DNA of 64,000 nucleotides, from contig NZ_CP046523.1 in assembly GCF_021497885.1 (NCBI RefSeq), positions 1,407,501 through 1,471,500 on the forward strand. The letters run 5' to 3'. The position numbers were made by a program, and so were the translations under genes. The first letter of the stretch is position 1; the number at the start of each line of letters is the position of its first letter. This document shows positions 47,964 to 57,092 of the stretch, piece after piece. A model generated the notes under the pieces. That model had not been told where the DNA came from and did not search any database. It saw only the letters and a program-made list of their open reading frames with translations. This DNA comes from Streptococcus oralis (GTDB lineage: Bacteria; Bacillota; Bacilli; Lactobacillales; Streptococcaceae).

Positions 47964-48704
47964 TTATTTTATCTGAGTTTGAACATAGTGGGTAATAACA
48001 TCTGATGTGTACTGGGCTGTTCCAGGTCCAAATTTGTCAATGTTTTCCTTAAACTCTGGGTTGTAGACGTAGCCTTTACCGATATGGCCAAATACCTCAA
48101 TAGAGCAGTCAAATCCATAAGTACGAATAGCTTGCAAGAGTTTGGCTGCTTCTTCTTGGTTTTTGGCCGCTGTTTCAGGCAGACCAGCTTGAAGGTTTTG
48201 TGCTAAGGATTGAAAAACTTGGTTAAAGGCGGCTGTGGCCTCGTCTTCGCGACCTTTTTGGCGTTCAAGCGCTTGTCCCATGACTTCTTGACCATATTTC
48301 TCTACCGCCTCTTGGTGGTATTTTTGATGGTCTCGGTAGTTAAATCCAGTAAATTTTTCCTCAATAGACATTTCTATTTCTCCTTTTTGTTCTTGAATGG
48401 TTTTTTGCAAGGTGGAAATCAAAGTATCCAGATGTTGCCTTTCTCGAGTTAGATAGTCCAACTGCCTAGTCAAATGAGGCAATAAATCTGTCCTTTCTTC
48501 CTTTAACAGCTCTGCTATTTTTTCTAAAGAAAAACCTAGATATTTGTAATACAGAATGACCTGCAGGTGTTCCAAATCCTCTTGACTGTAGGTTCGATAG
48601 CCGTTTTCCGACTTTAAGGGAACCAAGAGTCCTATCTTATCGTAGTGGTGCAGGGTCTTGACAGAGACACCTGAAAGCTGCGCAGCTTCTTTTATATGGT
48701 ACAT
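47964..48704 (-). CDS. MerR-family regulator with TipAS-like effector domain
   Basis: A 246-aa regulator. The MerR winged helix (MYHIKEAAQLSGVSVKTLHH at 1-20, GYRTYSQEDLEHL) is followed by a long dimerisation coiled coil (about 78-110). A C-terminal TipAS/antibiotic-recognition-like helical domain occupies about 115-246 (EEKFTGF, GFDCSIEVFGHIGKGYVYN). Proteins of this type bind bulky drugs or peptides and activate promoters with long spacers. Its own promoter has a 19-bp spacer, so autoregulation is likely. It is divergent from an NSS transporter. RBS AAGGAGGAAATC. Confidence 0.9.
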   Translation of the reverse strand: MYHIKEAAQLSGVSVKTLHHYDKIGLLVPLKSENGYRTYSQEDLEHLQVILYYKYLGFSLEKIAELLKEERTDLLPHLTRQLDYLTRERQHLDTLISTLQKTIQEQKGEIEMSIEEKFTGFNYRDHQKYHQEAVEKYGQEVMGQALERQKGREDEATAAFNQVFQSLAQNLQAGLPETAAKNQEEAAKLLQAIRTYGFDCSIEVFGHIGKGYVYNPEFKENIDKFGPGTAQYTSDVITHYVQTQIK

Positions 48705-48724
48705 GATTTCCTCCTTACAAGAAT

Positions 48725-48755
48725 AGTATAACCCCTACCCTTAGGTCAGAGTCAA
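48725..48755 (-). promoter_or_regulatory. MerR-type promoter/operator with 19-bp spacer
   Basis: TTGACT (48755-48750), 19-bp spacer, TATACT (48730-48725). The spacer carries an imperfect dyad (ACCTA-AGGG-TAGGGGT). A 19-bp spacing with a dyad between -35 and -10 is the hallmark of MerR-activated promoters. It drives the merR gene itself. Confidence 0.8.
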
Positions 48756-48816
48756 GCGTTTTTGCGAAAAATTTTTAACTATTTGAGAAAGGTGTGAAAA
48801 CTTGAAAATGGTTTTC

Positions 48817-48845
48817 TTGACAGACCTTAGAAAACATGATAGGAT
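48817..48845 (+). promoter_or_regulatory. Predicted SigA promoter of the NSS transporter
   Basis: TTGACA (48817-48822), 17-bp spacer, TAGGAT (48840-48845). The leader to the start codon is about 105 nt. Confidence 0.65.
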
Positions 48846-48870
48846 AGTCAAGTCTATCAATCAAACAGAA

Positions 48871-48929
48871 GGCTCATAAAGAGCCATTGAGAGAGGGCTA
48901 TTTGACAACTCAAGTAGCCTTTTCTTATT
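48871..48929 (+). promoter_or_regulatory. Leader hairpin plus intrinsic terminator (candidate attenuator) before the NSS transporter
   Basis: A small hairpin (GGCTC/GAGCC, 48871-48885) is followed by a strong one (GGCTA-TTGA / TCAA-TAGCC, loop CAAC, 48896-48919) and TTTTCTTATT. No gene upstream on this strand needs a terminator, so it most likely attenuates the transporter mRNA. AGCC of the first hairpin can pair with GGCT of the second, giving a possible antiterminated form. I do not recognise a known riboswitch class or a T-box. Confidence 0.6.
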
Positions 48930-48955
48930 AAAAAAACGAGATTGGAGTTTCAACT

Positions 48956-50296
48956 ATGTCAGAAAAATCGCAATGGGGCTCAAAACTAGGCTTCATCCTA
49001 GCGTCTGCTGGTTCAGCCATCGGACTTGGTGCCGTTTGGAAGTTTCCTTACATGACTGCTGCTAATGGCGGTGGAGGCTTTTTACTAGTCTTTCTCATTT
49101 CTACCATTTTAATCGGTTTCCCGCTCCTGCTTGCTGAATTTGCCCTTGGTCGTAGTGCTGGCGTTTCCGCTATCAAAGCCTTTGGAAAACTGGGCAACAA
49201 TAGCAAGTACAACTTTATCGGTTGGATTGGTGCCTTTGCCCTCTTTATCCTTCTCTCCTTTTACAGTGTTATTGGAGGTTGGATTCTAGTCTATTTGGGC
49301 ATTGAGTTTGGGAAATTGTTCCAACTTGGTGGAACGGGTGATTATGCTCAGTTATTTACTTCAATCATTTCAAATCCAGCCATTGCCCTCGGCGCACAAG
49401 CTACCTTTATCTTGTTGAATATCTTTATTGTATCACGTGGGGTTCAAAGAGGGATTGAAAGAGCCTCAAAAGTCATGATGCCGCTACTCTTTATCATCTT
49501 TGTCGTGATTATTGGACGCTCTCTCAGCTTGCCAAACGCCATGGAAGGGGTTCTCTACTTCCTCAAACCAGACTTTTCAAAACTAACCAGTGCTGGGCTC
49601 CTCTATGCTCTGGGACAATCTTTCTTTGCCCTCTCACTAGGGGTGACAGCTATGCTGACCTATGCTTCCTACTTGGACAAGAAAACCAATCTGGTCCAGT
49701 CAGGGATTTCCATCGTAGCCATGAACATCTCGGTATCCATCATGGCAGGACTAGCCATTTTCCCAGCCATGTCAGCCTTCAATATCCAGTCTGAAGGGGG
49801 ACCAAGCCTGCTCTTTATCGTCTTGCCTCAACTCTTTGACAAGATGCCTTTTGGAACCATTTTCTACATCCTCTTCCTCTTGCTATTCCTCTTTGCGACG
49901 GTCACTTCTTCCGTAGTGATGCTGGAAATCAATGTGGGCAATATCACCAATCAGGACAACAGCAAGCGTGCTAAATGGAGTGCCATTTTAGGAATCTTGA
50001 CCTTTGTTTTTGGAATTCCTTCAGCCTTATCTTACGGTGTTATGGCGGACGTTCATATCTTTGGGAAGACCTTCTTTGACGCTATGGACTTCTTGGTTTC
50101 CAATCTTCTCATGCCATTTGGAGCCCTCTGCCTTTCTCTCTTTACAGGCTACATCTTTAAAAAGGCTCTTGCTATGGAGGAACTACATCTCGATGAAAGA
50201 GCATGGAAACAGGGACTTTTCCAAGTCTGGCTTTTCCTTCTTCGTTTTATCATTCCTATCATCATCATTGTGGTCTTTATCGCCCAATTTATGTAA
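48956..50296 (+). CDS. NSS-family sodium-dependent transporter
   Basis: A 446-aa neurotransmitter:sodium symporter homologue (LeuT fold), predicted 11-12 membrane spans. The N-terminal signature WGSKLGFILASAGSAIGLGA and WKFPYMTAANGGGGF contain the conserved Na+ and substrate-site segment of TM1 and the TM2 start. Bacterial members take up amino acids such as tryptophan, tyrosine, leucine or alanine; the substrate here is not predictable. RBS GGAG sits 8 nt before ATG 48956. It is monocistronic, divergent from the MerR gene, with a leader terminator. Confidence 0.9.
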   Translation: MSEKSQWGSKLGFILASAGSAIGLGAVWKFPYMTAANGGGGFLLVFLISTILIGFPLLLAEFALGRSAGVSAIKAFGKLGNNSKYNFIGWIGAFALFILLSFYSVIGGWILVYLGIEFGKLFQLGGTGDYAQLFTSIISNPAIALGAQATFILLNIFIVSRGVQRGIERASKVMMPLLFIIFVVIIGRSLSLPNAMEGVLYFLKPDFSKLTSAGLLYALGQSFFALSLGVTAMLTYASYLDKKTNLVQSGISIVAMNISVSIMAGLAIFPAMSAFNIQSEGGPSLLFIVLPQLFDKMPFGTIFYILFLLLFLFATVTSSVVMLEINVGNITNQDNSKRAKWSAILGILTFVFGIPSALSYGVMADVHIFGKTFFDAMDFLVSNLLMPFGALCLSLFTGYIFKKALAMEELHLDERAWKQGLFQVWLFLLRFIIPIIIIVVFIAQFM

Positions 50297-50300
50297 TCAA

Positions 50301-50339
50301 AAAGGACTTGAGTAATGAACTCAGGCCCTTTCTTTTTTA
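50301..50339 (+). terminator. Terminator between NSS transporter and manA
   Basis: Stem AAAGG-CTTGAGT / ACTCAGG-CCCTTT with a T-rich tail. It serves the plus-strand gene and probably the converging manA too. Confidence 0.85.
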
Positions 50340-51281
50340 TGGATGGCTAACAATCAATTCCAAACCTTGCCCTTCCAAGGTCCAAGCTTCAACATCACTT
50401 GGTAGGATAAAGTGGCTGCCTTTTTGGATTGGATAGTTTGTCCCATCAACAGACAGTTGACCTTGACCAGCTAAGACGCTGAACAGGCTGTAGTCAGCTG
50501 TCTTTTCAAAGTCAACTTTTCCAGTAATTTCCCACTTGTAAACTGCGAAGAAGTCATTAGACACAAGAAGAGTTGAACGCAAATCATCAGCTTTGATAGT
50601 TACAGGACGGCTATTGGCAGGCTCTCCAATGTTTAAAACATCGATGGATTTTTCAAGGTGAAGTTCACGCAAGTTGCCCTTGTCGTCCTTGCGGTCAAAG
50701 TCATAGACACGATAGGTGGTATCGCTAGACTGCTGAGTTTCAAGAATCAAGATGCCTGCTCCGATAGCGTGCATGGTGCCACTCGGAACATAGAAGAAAT
50801 CTCCAGCCTTAACTGGCACTTTGGTCAGCAAGGCATCCCAGTTCTTGTCCTCGATTTGCTTACGGAGTTCTTCTTTTGACTTGGCATTATGGCCATAGAT
50901 AATCTCTGAACCTTCATCTGCAGCGATGATGTACCAGCACTCTGTTTTCCCTAACTCGCCTTCATGTTCTAATCCATAGGCATCGTCTGGGTGAACTTGG
51001 ACACTGAGCCAGTCGTTGGCATCGAGAATCTTGGTCAAGAGTGGAAATACAGGCTCTGGACGGTTACCAAATAATTCACGGTGTTCCGCATACAAAGTAG
51101 CTAGGTCTGTTCCCTCAAAACGACCATTTGCTACCTTGGAAACACCATTTGGGTGGGCTGAGATAGCCCAGTATTCGCCAATTTTTTCACTTGGGATGTC
51201 GTATCCAAACTCATCACGTAGCTTGGTTCCGCCCCAGATTTTTTCTTGCATAACTGATTGTAAAAATAATGGTTCTGACAT
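50337..51281 (-). CDS. manA: Mannose-6-phosphate isomerase, class I
   Basis: A 314-aa zinc enzyme interconverting mannose-6-P and fructose-6-P. The cupin metal site is visible in SVQVHPDDAYGLEHEGELGK (about 94-113) and VPSGTMHAIGAGI (about 161-173). The short length is typical of the Firmicutes ManA form. It would feed mannose imported by PTS into glycolysis. RBS CAGGAG. Monocistronic. Confidence 0.94.
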   Translation of the reverse strand: MSEPLFLQSVMQEKIWGGTKLRDEFGYDIPSEKIGEYWAISAHPNGVSKVANGRFEGTDLATLYAEHRELFGNRPEPVFPLLTKILDANDWLSVQVHPDDAYGLEHEGELGKTECWYIIAADEGSEIIYGHNAKSKEELRKQIEDKNWDALLTKVPVKAGDFFYVPSGTMHAIGAGILILETQQSSDTTYRVYDFDRKDDKGNLRELHLEKSIDVLNIGEPANSRPVTIKADDLRSTLLVSNDFFAVYKWEITGKVDFEKTADYSLFSVLAGQGQLSVDGTNYPIQKGSHFILPSDVEAWTLEGQGLELIVSHP

Positions 51282-51310
51282 CTTATTCTCCTGTCTGTTT
51301 TTCTCCCCTC

Positions 51311-51339
51311 ATTATAGCAAAAAGCTCGATCTAATTGAA
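51311..51339 (-). promoter_or_regulatory. Predicted promoter of manA
   Basis: TTCAAT (51339-51334), 17-bp spacer, TATAAT (51316-51311) with TGC extension. The remaining 51340-51508 segment shows no gene. Confidence 0.6.
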
Positions 51340-51508
51340 CTCTTTTTCACATCTTATAAAGTAGGGAGAAGATTTTATAAAAATAGTAACGAAATAATCT
51401 TTTACTTGATGGAGGAACCTCTAAAGCAACACTCAGAAAGCTCGCTGTCAATAGGCTGTTTTCCTCAACTCACCATAAAATTTTCACTTAAGACTATACT
51501 TTGCTAGA

Positions 51509-51528
51509 AAACAGACTGAAACCAGTCT
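51509..51528 (-). terminator. Terminator after the SemiSWEET gene
   Basis: Stem AGACTG / CAGTCT with loop GTTT, followed by GTTTTC on the minus strand. Confidence 0.65.
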
Positions 51529-51532
51529 CCTT

Positions 51533-51793
51533 TTAAACCAAAGCCGTGATAGCCGTTACTAGGCCAAAAACGATACCTGGTGCATTGGCAGCAGCAAGGG
51601 GAATATCTCTTTCCTTTTTGAACAAGCCGTAATAAACCCATAAACTACAGTTGATGGCTGCGACCAAGGGTTGGATGAAGTTTCCTTTTTGACCAGCCAA
51701 GTTGTTCATGATTTGTGGGAAGTAAGACACATACATCATAACGGACATGAAGGTCGCTACCCAACCCAAAGTTTTCATTTGTTTTTCAGACAT
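51533..51793 (-). CDS. SemiSWEET sugar transporter
   Basis: An 86-aa membrane protein with three predicted spans (about 9-27, 38-57, 63-84) and the PQ motif in SYFPQI. Bacterial SemiSWEETs dimerise to form a facilitative sugar pathway; studied ones move sucrose or glucose. Start ATG 51793 was preferred over an ATG 18 nt upstream because GAGG precedes it and it gives a normal length. It stands alone between manA and the VOC gene, so the substrate is unknown. Confidence 0.88.
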   Translation of the reverse strand: MSEKQMKTLGWVATFMSVMMYVSYFPQIMNNLAGQKGNFIQPLVAAINCSLWVYYGLFKKERDIPLAAANAPGIVFGLVTAITALV

Positions 51794-51918
51794 TTTCAAA
51801 ACCTCTTTCATTTTTATGAATCATATTTTATAATCTTTTTTCAAGACAATCAAGACTTTGTAGCTTTTGTTATGAAGATGTAAACTATCACAATCTTGTG
51901 ATAAGAAAGAGGAAACAG

Positions 51919-51945
51919 AAAAAGACCGGATTGCTCCGATCTTTT
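51919..51945 (-). terminator. Terminator after the VOC gene (copy 1 of a duplicated terminator)
   Basis: AAAAGATCGGA / TCCGGTCTTTT stem with GCAA loop and T-run on the minus strand. The same 27 bases recur exactly at 52373-52399. Confidence 0.8.
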
Positions 51946-52010
51946 AATAATTCACATTCTCAATTTCTGTTTTAAAAATAGCTAAGGTTAACGTCAAATG
52001 ACTACGCGCC

Positions 52011-52358
52011 CTACTTCATACGATAAAAATCAATCACTAGACCAGCTGGACCTTTAACTAGTAGCGATTCCGTTCCCCAATCAGTTACAGCCGGACCGTG
52101 TAAAATGTCGGCACCAAGCTCTTTCAACCGTTTGTAGTTCTGCTCTACATCCTCAACCTCAATGTGAAGAATGATTCCTGACTGAAAGTTTTCCAAAGAA
52201 ATCAAATGTTTCTCTGACAACATAAGACAATGACTGCCAATAGTAAACTGAGCAAAACTGTCGTCAACATAATCGGCTTTTTTATCCAAAATACGCTCCA
52301 AGTCAGCACAGACTTGAGGAACATCTGAAACGATGATATCTAATTGATTTAAATTCAT
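52011..52358 (-). CDS. VOC (glyoxalase/bleomycin-resistance fold) protein
   Basis: A 115-aa protein with one vicinal-oxygen-chelate beta-alpha-beta module pair: LDIIVSDVPQVCADLERILD at the start, HIEVEDVEQNYKRLKELGAD in the middle, and KGPAGLVIDFYRMK at the end. Members include dioxygenases, glyoxalases and drug-binding proteins; the function here cannot be assigned. It has identical terminators on both sides. RBS GGAGG precedes ATG 52358. Confidence 0.85.
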   Translation of the reverse strand: MNLNQLDIIVSDVPQVCADLERILDKKADYVDDSFAQFTIGSHCLMLSEKHLISLENFQSGIILHIEVEDVEQNYKRLKELGADILHGPAVTDWGTESLLVKGPAGLVIDFYRMK

Positions 52359-52372
52359 TTACTATCCTCCAT

Positions 52373-52399
52373 AAAAAGACCGGATTGCTCCGATCTTTT
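52373..52399 (-). terminator. Terminator after spxB (copy 2 of a duplicated terminator)
   Basis: Identical over 27 bases to the hairpin at 51919-51945. It lies 70 nt past the spxB stop codon and just before the VOC gene RBS. Confidence 0.8.
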
Positions 52400-52468
52400 C
52401 AAGTTCTACTCTAAGAAAATCAAAGAATAAAATCTACAACGTTTACATTTGATTTTCGATGAGAGGAA

Positions 52469-54244
52469 TTATTTGATTGCGCGTGATTGCAATCCTTCTT
52501 CTTCCAAGAAGAGGCGGAATGGTACGAGTTCTTCTGCTTCGTATTTTTCCTTGAAGGCTTTGATTGCTTCTTCTGAGTGTTGTTTTGGATCCAATTCAAG
52601 TACTTCTACTGGAAGTGGACGATGTTGAGAGATGCGAGCATCGATCACAACAGTTTTACCTTCTTTGTTCAATTTAACAGCTTCTGCAACAACTGCATCG
52701 ATATCTTCGATACGGTCAACTGTAAATCCTACAGCACCTTGCGCTTCAGCGATTTTCGCATAGTCAGCATTAGGGAAGTCACAACCAAACAAGTGTTTGT
52801 TTGTGTCTTCGTATTTGTCCTTGATGAAGGCATATTTACCATTTGAGAAGACAACGTTGATAACTGGAAGGTCGTATTGAACGTTTGTGATAACATCTGG
52901 GTAGCACATGTTAAATGCACCGTCACCCATGATGTTCCATACTTGGCGATCAGGATTGTCTTTCTTAGCAGCGATACCACCAGGAAGGGCAATACCCATT
53001 GTCGCAAAGAGTGGAGATGTACGCCACATGTTCTTAGGTGTCATGTGAAGGTGACGAGTAGATGTTTGAGTAGTGTCACCTACGTCGATTGAGTAGATAG
53101 CGTCTTGGTCAGCATGTTTATTAATAGCATTGTAAACTTGGTACAATTGCAATTCACCCTCAGTTTTACCTTCGAGTTTGTTCATGTAATCACGCCAGTT
53201 TTGGTTGTTCTTCACGTTTGCACGCCACCATGGAGTAGATTCTACTGGGTTTACTTTATCAAGGATTGCTTTCGCTGCTTGACCTGCATCACCAAGGATA
53301 GAAGCGTCAAGGGCATGACGTTTACCAAGTTTGTATGGATCGATATCGACTTGGATGAATTTTTCAGTGTTCTTGAAGGCTTCGTAAACTTCAGCAAATG
53401 GGAAGTTTGAACCAAGGAAAAGAACTGTGTCTGCTTCAAAGACCACTTCGTTGGCTGGTTTCCAACCAACACGGTAAGCAGAACCTGTCAAACCTTCGTA
53501 GTTCCATTCAAAAGCTTCAAAGTTTTTACCAGTTGTGATGATTGGTGCTTTGATTTTACGTGACAATTCAGTAATCACTTCACCAGCTTTAACACCACCG
53601 TAACCAGCGTAGATAACTGGGCGTTCAGCATTGTTCAAGATTTCAACAGCTTTGTCGATTTCAACTTCGTTCAAGGCAGGAGCGATGAATGAACGTTCGT
53701 ATGAACCTGAACCATAGTATGAGTTTTCGTCGATTTCTTGGAAACCGAAGTTTACTGGGATTTCAACAACAGCTGGACCTTTTTTAGAAACTGCAGCACG
53801 GCAAGCTTCGTCGATTACTTTTGGCAATTGCTCAGCGTAAGCGACACGTTTGTTGTAAACAGCGATACCGTTGTACATTGGGTTTTGGTTCAATTCTTGG
53901 AAGGCATCCATGTTGAGTTCGTTAACAGGACGTGATCCAAGGATAGCAAGGAATGGAGTGTTATCCATAGCTGCATCGTAAACACCGTTAATCAAGTGAG
54001 TCGCACCTGGTCCACCTGAACCAACTGCAACCCCGATTGAGCCGCCGAATTTAGCTTGCATAACCGCTGCAAGAGCACCTGTTTCTTCGTGGCGAACTTG
54101 CAAGAAGCGGATATCTTTGTCTTCAGCCAAAGCGTCCATCAATGAGCTGAGTGTTCCTGATGGGATACCGTAGATTGTGTCTACGCCCCATGTTTTCAAT
54201 ACGTTGAGCATTGCTGCAGATGCAGTAATTTTCCCTTGAGTCAT
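52469..54244 (-). CDS. spxB: Pyruvate oxidase SpxB
   Basis: A 591-aa ThDP/FAD enzyme converting pyruvate, phosphate and O2 to acetyl phosphate, CO2 and H2O2. It is the main peroxide source in mitis-group streptococci. The ThDP pyrimidine-domain glutamate lies in [18 protein letters not shown] (about 50-67). The ThDP-Mg motif is [12 protein letters not shown] ending in VVFSN. The length fits the family. It is monocistronic with a leader containing catabolite-type palindromes. RBS GAAGGAG is 10 nt before ATG 54244. Confidence 0.96.
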   Translation of the reverse strand: MTQGKITASAAMLNVLKTWGVDTIYGIPSGTLSSLMDALAEDKDIRFLQVRHEETGALAAVMQAKFGGSIGVAVGSGGPGATHLINGVYDAAMDNTPFLAILGSRPVNELNMDAFQELNQNPMYNGIAVYNKRVAYAEQLPKVIDEACRAAVSKKGPAVVEIPVNFGFQEIDENSYYGSGSYERSFIAPALNEVEIDKAVEILNNAERPVIYAGYGGVKAGEVITELSRKIKAPIITTGKNFEAFEWNYEGLTGSAYRVGWKPANEVVFEADTVLFLGSNFPFAEVYEAFKNTEKFIQVDIDPYKLGKRHALDASILGDAGQAAKAILDKVNPVESTPWWRANVKNNQNWRDYMNKLEGKTEGELQLYQVYNAINKHADQDAIYSIDVGDTTQTSTRHLHMTPKNMWRTSPLFATMGIALPGGIAAKKDNPDRQVWNIMGDGAFNMCYPDVITNVQYDLPVINVVFSNGKYAFIKDKYEDTNKHLFGCDFPNADYAKIAEAQGAVGFTVDRIEDIDAVVAEAVKLNKEGKTVVIDARISQHRPLPVEVLELDPKQHSEEAIKAFKEKYEAEELVPFRLFLEEEGLQSRAIK

Positions 54245-54282
54245 AATGATAACTCTCCTTCAAAATAATTTCATACATTTAC

Positions 54283-54419
54283 AAAAAGCGCTTTTATATG
54301 TTGTTTGAAAGCGATTCAGTAAATTTACAATCCTAATTTACCACATTTACTTTGAGTATCCTAAGAATGTGCTCAGAAGTTTGCATTCTCTATTACAGCA
54401 CAGATTGAAAACGCTTTAG
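54283..54419 (-). promoter_or_regulatory. spxB upstream region with three cre-like palindromes
   Basis: Three CcpA-type elements: AAAAGCGCTTTT (about 54283-54295), TGAATCGCTTTCA (54306-54318) and a TGAAAACGCTTTAG-type site (54406-54419, two mismatches to consensus, plus-strand reading). A candidate promoter, TTACTG-17 bp-ATATAA, overlaps the first two. It suggests carbon-source control of H2O2 production. Exact start site not determined. Confidence 0.5.
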
Positions 54420-54433
54420 AAAACTGTTTTATA

Positions 54434-54459
54434 ATAAAAAAGCGAGTAAGCTCGCTTTT
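54434..54459 (-). terminator. Terminator of the copper operon
   Basis: Perfect 9-bp stem AAAAGCGAG / CTCGCTTTT with TTTTTT tail on the minus strand; it overlaps the copA stop. Confidence 0.85.
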
Positions 54460-56701
54460 AGTCTATTTTACTAAAGTTTAGCATGAGTGAACTGGTTAAA
54501 ACAGATACAGAACTAAAGGCCATGGCTAGACCAGCCAGTTCTGGATTGAGGGCCAATCCAATCCCTGAAAAGACACCAGCTGCAATCGGAATTCCGATGA
54601 CATTGTAGATAAAGGCCCAGAAGAGATTGAGCAAGATACGATTGAAGGTTCTCTTACTCATATCAAAGGCTCGAACCACTCCTGTCAAATCATTGTGAGT
54701 AAGAACAATCCCTGCCGACTCAATAGCAATATCGGTTCCTGCGCCCATGGCAATCCCAACATCTGCTACACTGAGGGCTGGCGCATCATTGATACCATCT
54801 CCGATAAAGGCTACTTTACCAGCCTCTTGTAGTTGATGGACTTCATGCGCTTTTTCTTCTGGCAAGACACCTGCAATGACCTCTTCGATCCCAATTTGCT
54901 CTGCAATAGCATGGGCTACTCCAACATTATCTCCAGTAAGCATGACCGTTCTGAGGCCGCGTTTCTTTAATTTAGCAATGGCTTCTCGAGCATTTTCCTT
55001 AGGGACATCCTGCAAGGCAATTAAGCCTTTTAACTGACCATCTACGGATAGGAAGACAACTGTTTTTGCTTCTTTCTCAAGCAAATCAAATCGTTCTTGA
55101 TAATCATGTGGAATAGCAAGGTCAGCTAAAAGTTTAGCATTCCCCAGCAAGACTTGTTTCCCATTGATAATCCCAGTCACACCTTTTCCGTGCAAGGCTT
55201 GGAAATTTTCCACAGTGTGAAGCTCAAGTCCAGTTTCAGTCGCTCGCTTGACAATGGCCTCAGCCAGTGGGTGTTGAGAAGCTTCTTCCAAGGAAGCTGC
55301 CAATCCAAGCACCTCTACTTCGTCGCCGATGATATCTGTGACCACAGGTTTCCCTTCCGTCAAAGTTCCTGTCTTATCAAAAACAATAGTTTGGACTTTC
55401 TGGATTTCCTGTAGAACCGTTCCATTTTTGAGGAGAACTCCCATCTTGGCACTGCGACCTGTCCCCACCATAAGGGCTGTCGGTGTTGCAAGTCCCAATG
55501 CACAAGGGCAGGCAATAATCAGAACTGCTACTCCATAGAGAAGCGAAGACACAAAGCTCGCTCCAAGCACAACTACACTATCCCTGAGCAAGACGAACCA
55601 AACCCAAAAGGTCACAATCCCTAAAATGACAACTGCTGGGACAAAAATCCCTGAAATTTTATCCGTCAAGTCCTGAATCGGCGCACGACTTGTCTGAGCT
55701 TTCTTCACAAAATCCACAATCTGAGCCAAAACAGTCTCTGAACCAACTTTTTCTGCTCTAAAAACAAGTGTTCCACTATTATTGATGGTTGAACCAATGA
55801 CGGTATCTCCAACTGTCTTGTCCACAGGCAGACTCTCACCTGTCACCATAGACTCATCAATACTAGAGACACCTTCCACTACGATACCATCAACCGCAAT
55901 CTTTTCACCGGGACGCACTCGAATCAGGTCACCTGCCTTGACTTGCTCCAAGGGGACTTGAACATAGTTATCCTCACGCAAGACTTCTGCAGTTTTAGCC
56001 TGCAAGTCAAGTAATTTCTCCACAGCTTGGGAAGTATTTTTCCGCATTTTCTCCTCAAAAACGGCTCCCATAAGAACGAAGAAGAAGATAAATGCAGCAC
56101 TTTCAAAGTAAACGGGGAGACCAGCGAAGAGGGCAACTAAGCTATAGAAATAGGCCACTAGGGTTCCCAGAGCAACCAAGGTATCCATGTTGGCATTGTG
56201 CTTTTTAAAACTAGCCCAAGCACTTTGGATATAAGGACCACCTGCTACTAGCATAATCGGTGTTGTGGCTAAAAAGGTTCCCCAACGCATGACTTGGTGA
56301 CTAATTCCTCCTGTCGACATCCCAATCATGAGAATCACAAGAGGCACAGTAAAGATACTAGTAATCCAAAAACGCTGTAAAAGTGATAGAGATTTTCGAG
56401 TCTTCTCAACTACGGTATAACTCCCCTTTTGCATCTTCATACCACAAGAAAATTCATGTTGGCCTAATTCTTGAGGAGTAAAACGAATTGTCTTCTCCTC
56501 GTCCACACCGATTGGTTCTAGAATACCTTCTTCTTCAAAAAGAATTTCCTTGTAACAGTTTGAAGGGGTTGCACGATGAAAGGTGATCTCAGCTGGAATC
56601 CCTTTTTGGAGTTGGATATGGGCTGGATGATAGCCTTTTTCAGCTCGGATACGGATTTTTTGAATGCCATTTTCTAGGCTTGCTTTCACAATTTCTGTCA
56701 T
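54458..56701 (-). CDS. copA: CopA, copper-exporting P1B-type ATPase
   Basis: A 747-aa ATPase exporting Cu(I). An N-terminal cupredoxin-like domain (about 1-100), with [12 protein letters not shown] as Cu ligands, replaces the usual heavy-metal-associated CxxC domain. It resembles the soluble part of CupA next door. Further on are the TGES actuator motif, [10 protein letters not shown] in the membrane metal site, [11 protein letters not shown] phosphorylation site and [10 protein letters not shown] hinge. Start ATG 56701 is preferred over ATG 56704 because AGGAGG is then 5 nt away. It is last in copY-cupA-copA. Confidence 0.95.
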   Translation of the reverse strand: MTEIVKASLENGIQKIRIRAEKGYHPAHIQLQKGIPAEITFHRATPSNCYKEILFEEEGILEPIGVDEEKTIRFTPQELGQHEFSCGMKMQKGSYTVVEKTRKSLSLLQRFWITSIFTVPLVILMIGMSTGGISHQVMRWGTFLATTPIMLVAGGPYIQSAWASFKKHNANMDTLVALGTLVAYFYSLVALFAGLPVYFESAAFIFFFVLMGAVFEEKMRKNTSQAVEKLLDLQAKTAEVLREDNYVQVPLEQVKAGDLIRVRPGEKIAVDGIVVEGVSSIDESMVTGESLPVDKTVGDTVIGSTINNSGTLVFRAEKVGSETVLAQIVDFVKKAQTSRAPIQDLTDKISGIFVPAVVILGIVTFWVWFVLLRDSVVVLGASFVSSLLYGVAVLIIACPCALGLATPTALMVGTGRSAKMGVLLKNGTVLQEIQKVQTIVFDKTGTLTEGKPVVTDIIGDEVEVLGLAASLEEASQHPLAEAIVKRATETGLELHTVENFQALHGKGVTGIINGKQVLLGNAKLLADLAIPHDYQERFDLLEKEAKTVVFLSVDGQLKGLIALQDVPKENAREAIAKLKKRGLRTVMLTGDNVGVAHAIAEQIGIEEVIAGVLPEEKAHEVHQLQEAGKVAFIGDGINDAPALSVADVGIAMGAGTDIAIESAGIVLTHNDLTGVVRAFDMSKRTFNRILLNLFWAFIYNVIGIPIAAGVFSGIGLALNPELAGLAMAFSSVSVLTSSLMLNFSKID

Positions 56702-56710
56702 CATCTCCTC

Positions 56711-57082
56711 CTACTCTACAATCATCTTGCCGTGCATCATGTTCATACCACATGCAAAGCCAAACTCTCCAGCTTGCTCAGGTGTGATTTCCACTACATA
56801 CTCTTCACCCATAGGCAAGTCCGCATGCACTCCAAAGTCTGGAAAGACGATCTGATCTAGACAGGGTGAAGGGTCCTTGCGGTCAAAGATAATGCGGGCT
56901 GGCACTGATTTCTTGAGGATAATCAACTCAGGCGTATAGCCCCCCATGACTTCCACTCGAATCTCTTGGTAACCCTTTTTTTGCTGGGCCTTTTGTTCAG
57001 ATTTTTCAGGCTTTTTGAAAAACCAAAACAAGATAAACGCGATAAGGGCAATACAAATAATGGTTACAATACTATTTAACAT
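56711..57082 (-). CDS. cupA: CupA, membrane-anchored copper chaperone
   Basis: A 123-aa protein with one N-terminal membrane span (about 4-22), a Lys/Gln-rich linker and a cupredoxin domain with Cu(I) ligands in DPSPCLDQ and GFACGMNMMHGKM. Pneumococcal CupA passes Cu(I) to the N-terminal domain of CopA. It lies 6 nt before copA and 10 nt after copY. RBS AAAGGAGACGTC. Confidence 0.93.
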   Translation of the reverse strand: MLNSIVTIICIALIAFILFWFFKKPEKSEQKAQQKKGYQEIRVEVMGGYTPELIILKKSVPARIIFDRKDPSPCLDQIVFPDFGVHADLPMGEEYVVEITPEQAGEFGFACGMNMMHGKMIVE

Positions 57083-57092
57083 GACGTCTCCT

